Source: Chloroflexota bacterium (lineage in GTDB: Bacteria; Chloroflexota; Limnocylindria; P2-11E). Taken from it: a stretch of DNA of 38,747 bases. Under the pieces are notes generated by a model. It saw only the letters and a program-made list of their open reading frames with translations, was not told where the DNA came from and made no database searches. Location: positions 1 to 38,747 of the forward strand of contig VBDQ01000035.1 of the NCBI GenBank assembly GCA_005889075.1, given 5' to 3'. The translations under genes and the position numbers were made by a program. Positions 38,330 through 38,747 of this stretch are shown in pieces (the stretch's first letter is position 1; every line of letters starts with the position of its first letter).

Positions 38330-38747
38330 GCGCGCAGGCAACGACCGTGGATGCATCGCCGCCTTCCGCGAAAAAGACGCGGAAGCGCATCCTCACGGGC
38401 GATCGCCCGACGGGGCCGCTCCATGTCGGGAACTACGTCGGCACGCTCGCAAATCGCGTGAAGCTCCAGGACTCGTACGACACATTCCTTCTGGTCGCCG
38501 ACCACCACATGCTCACGACGCGCCTCGATCATCTAAGCGAGATCGAGCAGAACATCCGCGACGACGTCATCGACAATCTCGCCGTCGGGGTCGACCCGGA
38601 AAAAGTTACCTATCTCCTCCAGTCGCTCGTGCCGCAGATCCCCGAGCTCCATCTCTATTTCTCGATGCTCGTATCGGTTCCTCGCGTCCAACGAATCCCC
38701 ACGCTCAAGGAGCAGCTGCGCGACCACGAGCTGATGCAGCCAACGTA
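38326..38747 (+). CDS. trpS: Tryptophanyl-tRNA synthetase, N-terminal part
   Basis: 140 codons to the window edge. TrpRS charges tRNA-Trp. After a non-conserved 19-residue start, the class I N-terminus reads KRILTGDRPTGPLHVGNYVG, in which PLHVGN is the HIGH-like motif, followed by LLVADHHMLTTR, IRDDVIDNLAVGVDPEKVTY, LLQSLVPQIPELHLYFSML and QRIPTLKEQLRD. The KMSKS region lies outside the window. The ATG overlaps the hydrolase stop, so the two are coupled. Confidence 0.95.
   Translation, partial: MSAQATTVDASPPSAKKTRKRILTGDRPTGPLHVGNYVGTLANRVKLQDSYDTFLLVADHHMLTTRLDHLSEIEQNIRDDVIDNLAVGVDPEKVTYLLQSLVPQIPELHLYFSMLVSVPRVQRIPTLKEQLRDHELMQPT

Noticed and set aside
1-38747. CRISPR arrays, tRNA or rRNA genes, insertion sequences, prophage genes
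   Set aside because: No regularly spaced direct repeats, no cloverleaf-like sequence with conserved T-arm in the short gaps, no rRNA sequence, and no transposase, integrase or phage structural motifs were seen.

Overview
This is a 38.7-kb stretch of compact, high-GC chromosome (about two-thirds G+C by eye) from a free-living bacterium. Many genes start with GTG or TTG, ATGA/GTGA start-stop overlaps are common, and intergenic gaps are very short. The gene content and order recG-rsmD, yceD-rpmF-plsX, acpP-rnc-smc-ftsY, ffh-rpsP-khpA-rimM-trmD-rplS-rnhB-yraN-comM-dprA are a bacterial housekeeping backbone. Several details fit a Chloroflexota-like lineage (for example Limnocylindria/Ellin6529 relatives): a small coiled-coil gene between rsmD and yceD, a subtilase with a Trp-pentad tail, PQQ-type sugar dehydrogenases, and a GT39-like membrane transferase. 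That placement is an inference; there is no rRNA in the window and no search was possible.

Layout. 1-600: a VapBC-type toxin-antitoxin pair on the minus strand, with VapC cut by the window edge. 652-7087: recG, rsmD, a coiled-coil protein, yceD, a TolB-like lipoprotein, rpmF, plsX and nusB. 7084-9116 (minus): an ECF sigma factor translationally coupled to a one-pass membrane protein with GerMN/Gmad2-type extracytoplasmic domains, probably a sensor or anti-sigma partner. 9256-14573: acpP with a clear intrinsic terminator, then rnc-smc-ftsY. 14593-19997: an inserted signalling block (degenerate EAL protein, membrane GGDEF cyclase with an I-site, secreted S8 protease, membrane HD-GYP phosphodiesterase, P-loop kinase-like protein). 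19997-24576: ffh, rpsP, khpA, rimM, trmD (with a C-terminal helix-turn-helix extension), rplS, rnhB. 24602-28932: a tandem GNAT gene that has lost its 5' end, a secreted PQQ-type sugar dehydrogenase with two Ig-like domains, yraN, and a multi-pass membrane protein with a duplicated His motif. 28891-32823: GT39-like transferase (minus), then comM-dprA. 32820-38747: a second PQQ-type dehydrogenase lipoprotein, an S9 peptidase, a NosD-like beta-helix/propeller lipoprotein, an alpha/beta hydrolase, and the start of trpS.

How the parts work together. The backbone covers fork and junction repair (RecG, RNase HII, ComM, DprA), chromosome organisation (SMC), ribosome synthesis and modification (RsmD, L32, S16, RimM, TrmD, L19, RNase III, NusB), protein targeting (FtsY, Ffh) and lipid synthesis (PlsX, ACP). 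The accessory genes are mostly surface or secreted proteins and c-di-GMP signalling, placed in the gaps of the backbone. All five convergent gene pairs overlap at their 3' ends, three of them through a single CTAG that gives TAG on both strands. Several genes have a TAGAAT/TAGAGT-like -10 box only 6-9 nt from the start codon, which suggests leaderless transcription. The best candidates for novelty are the TrmD-HTH fusion, the SMC with a short hinge, the RNase HII with GMA in place of GRG, the c-di-GMP block between ftsY and ffh, and a GC-rich dispersed repeat that supplies part of a lipoprotein signal peptide.
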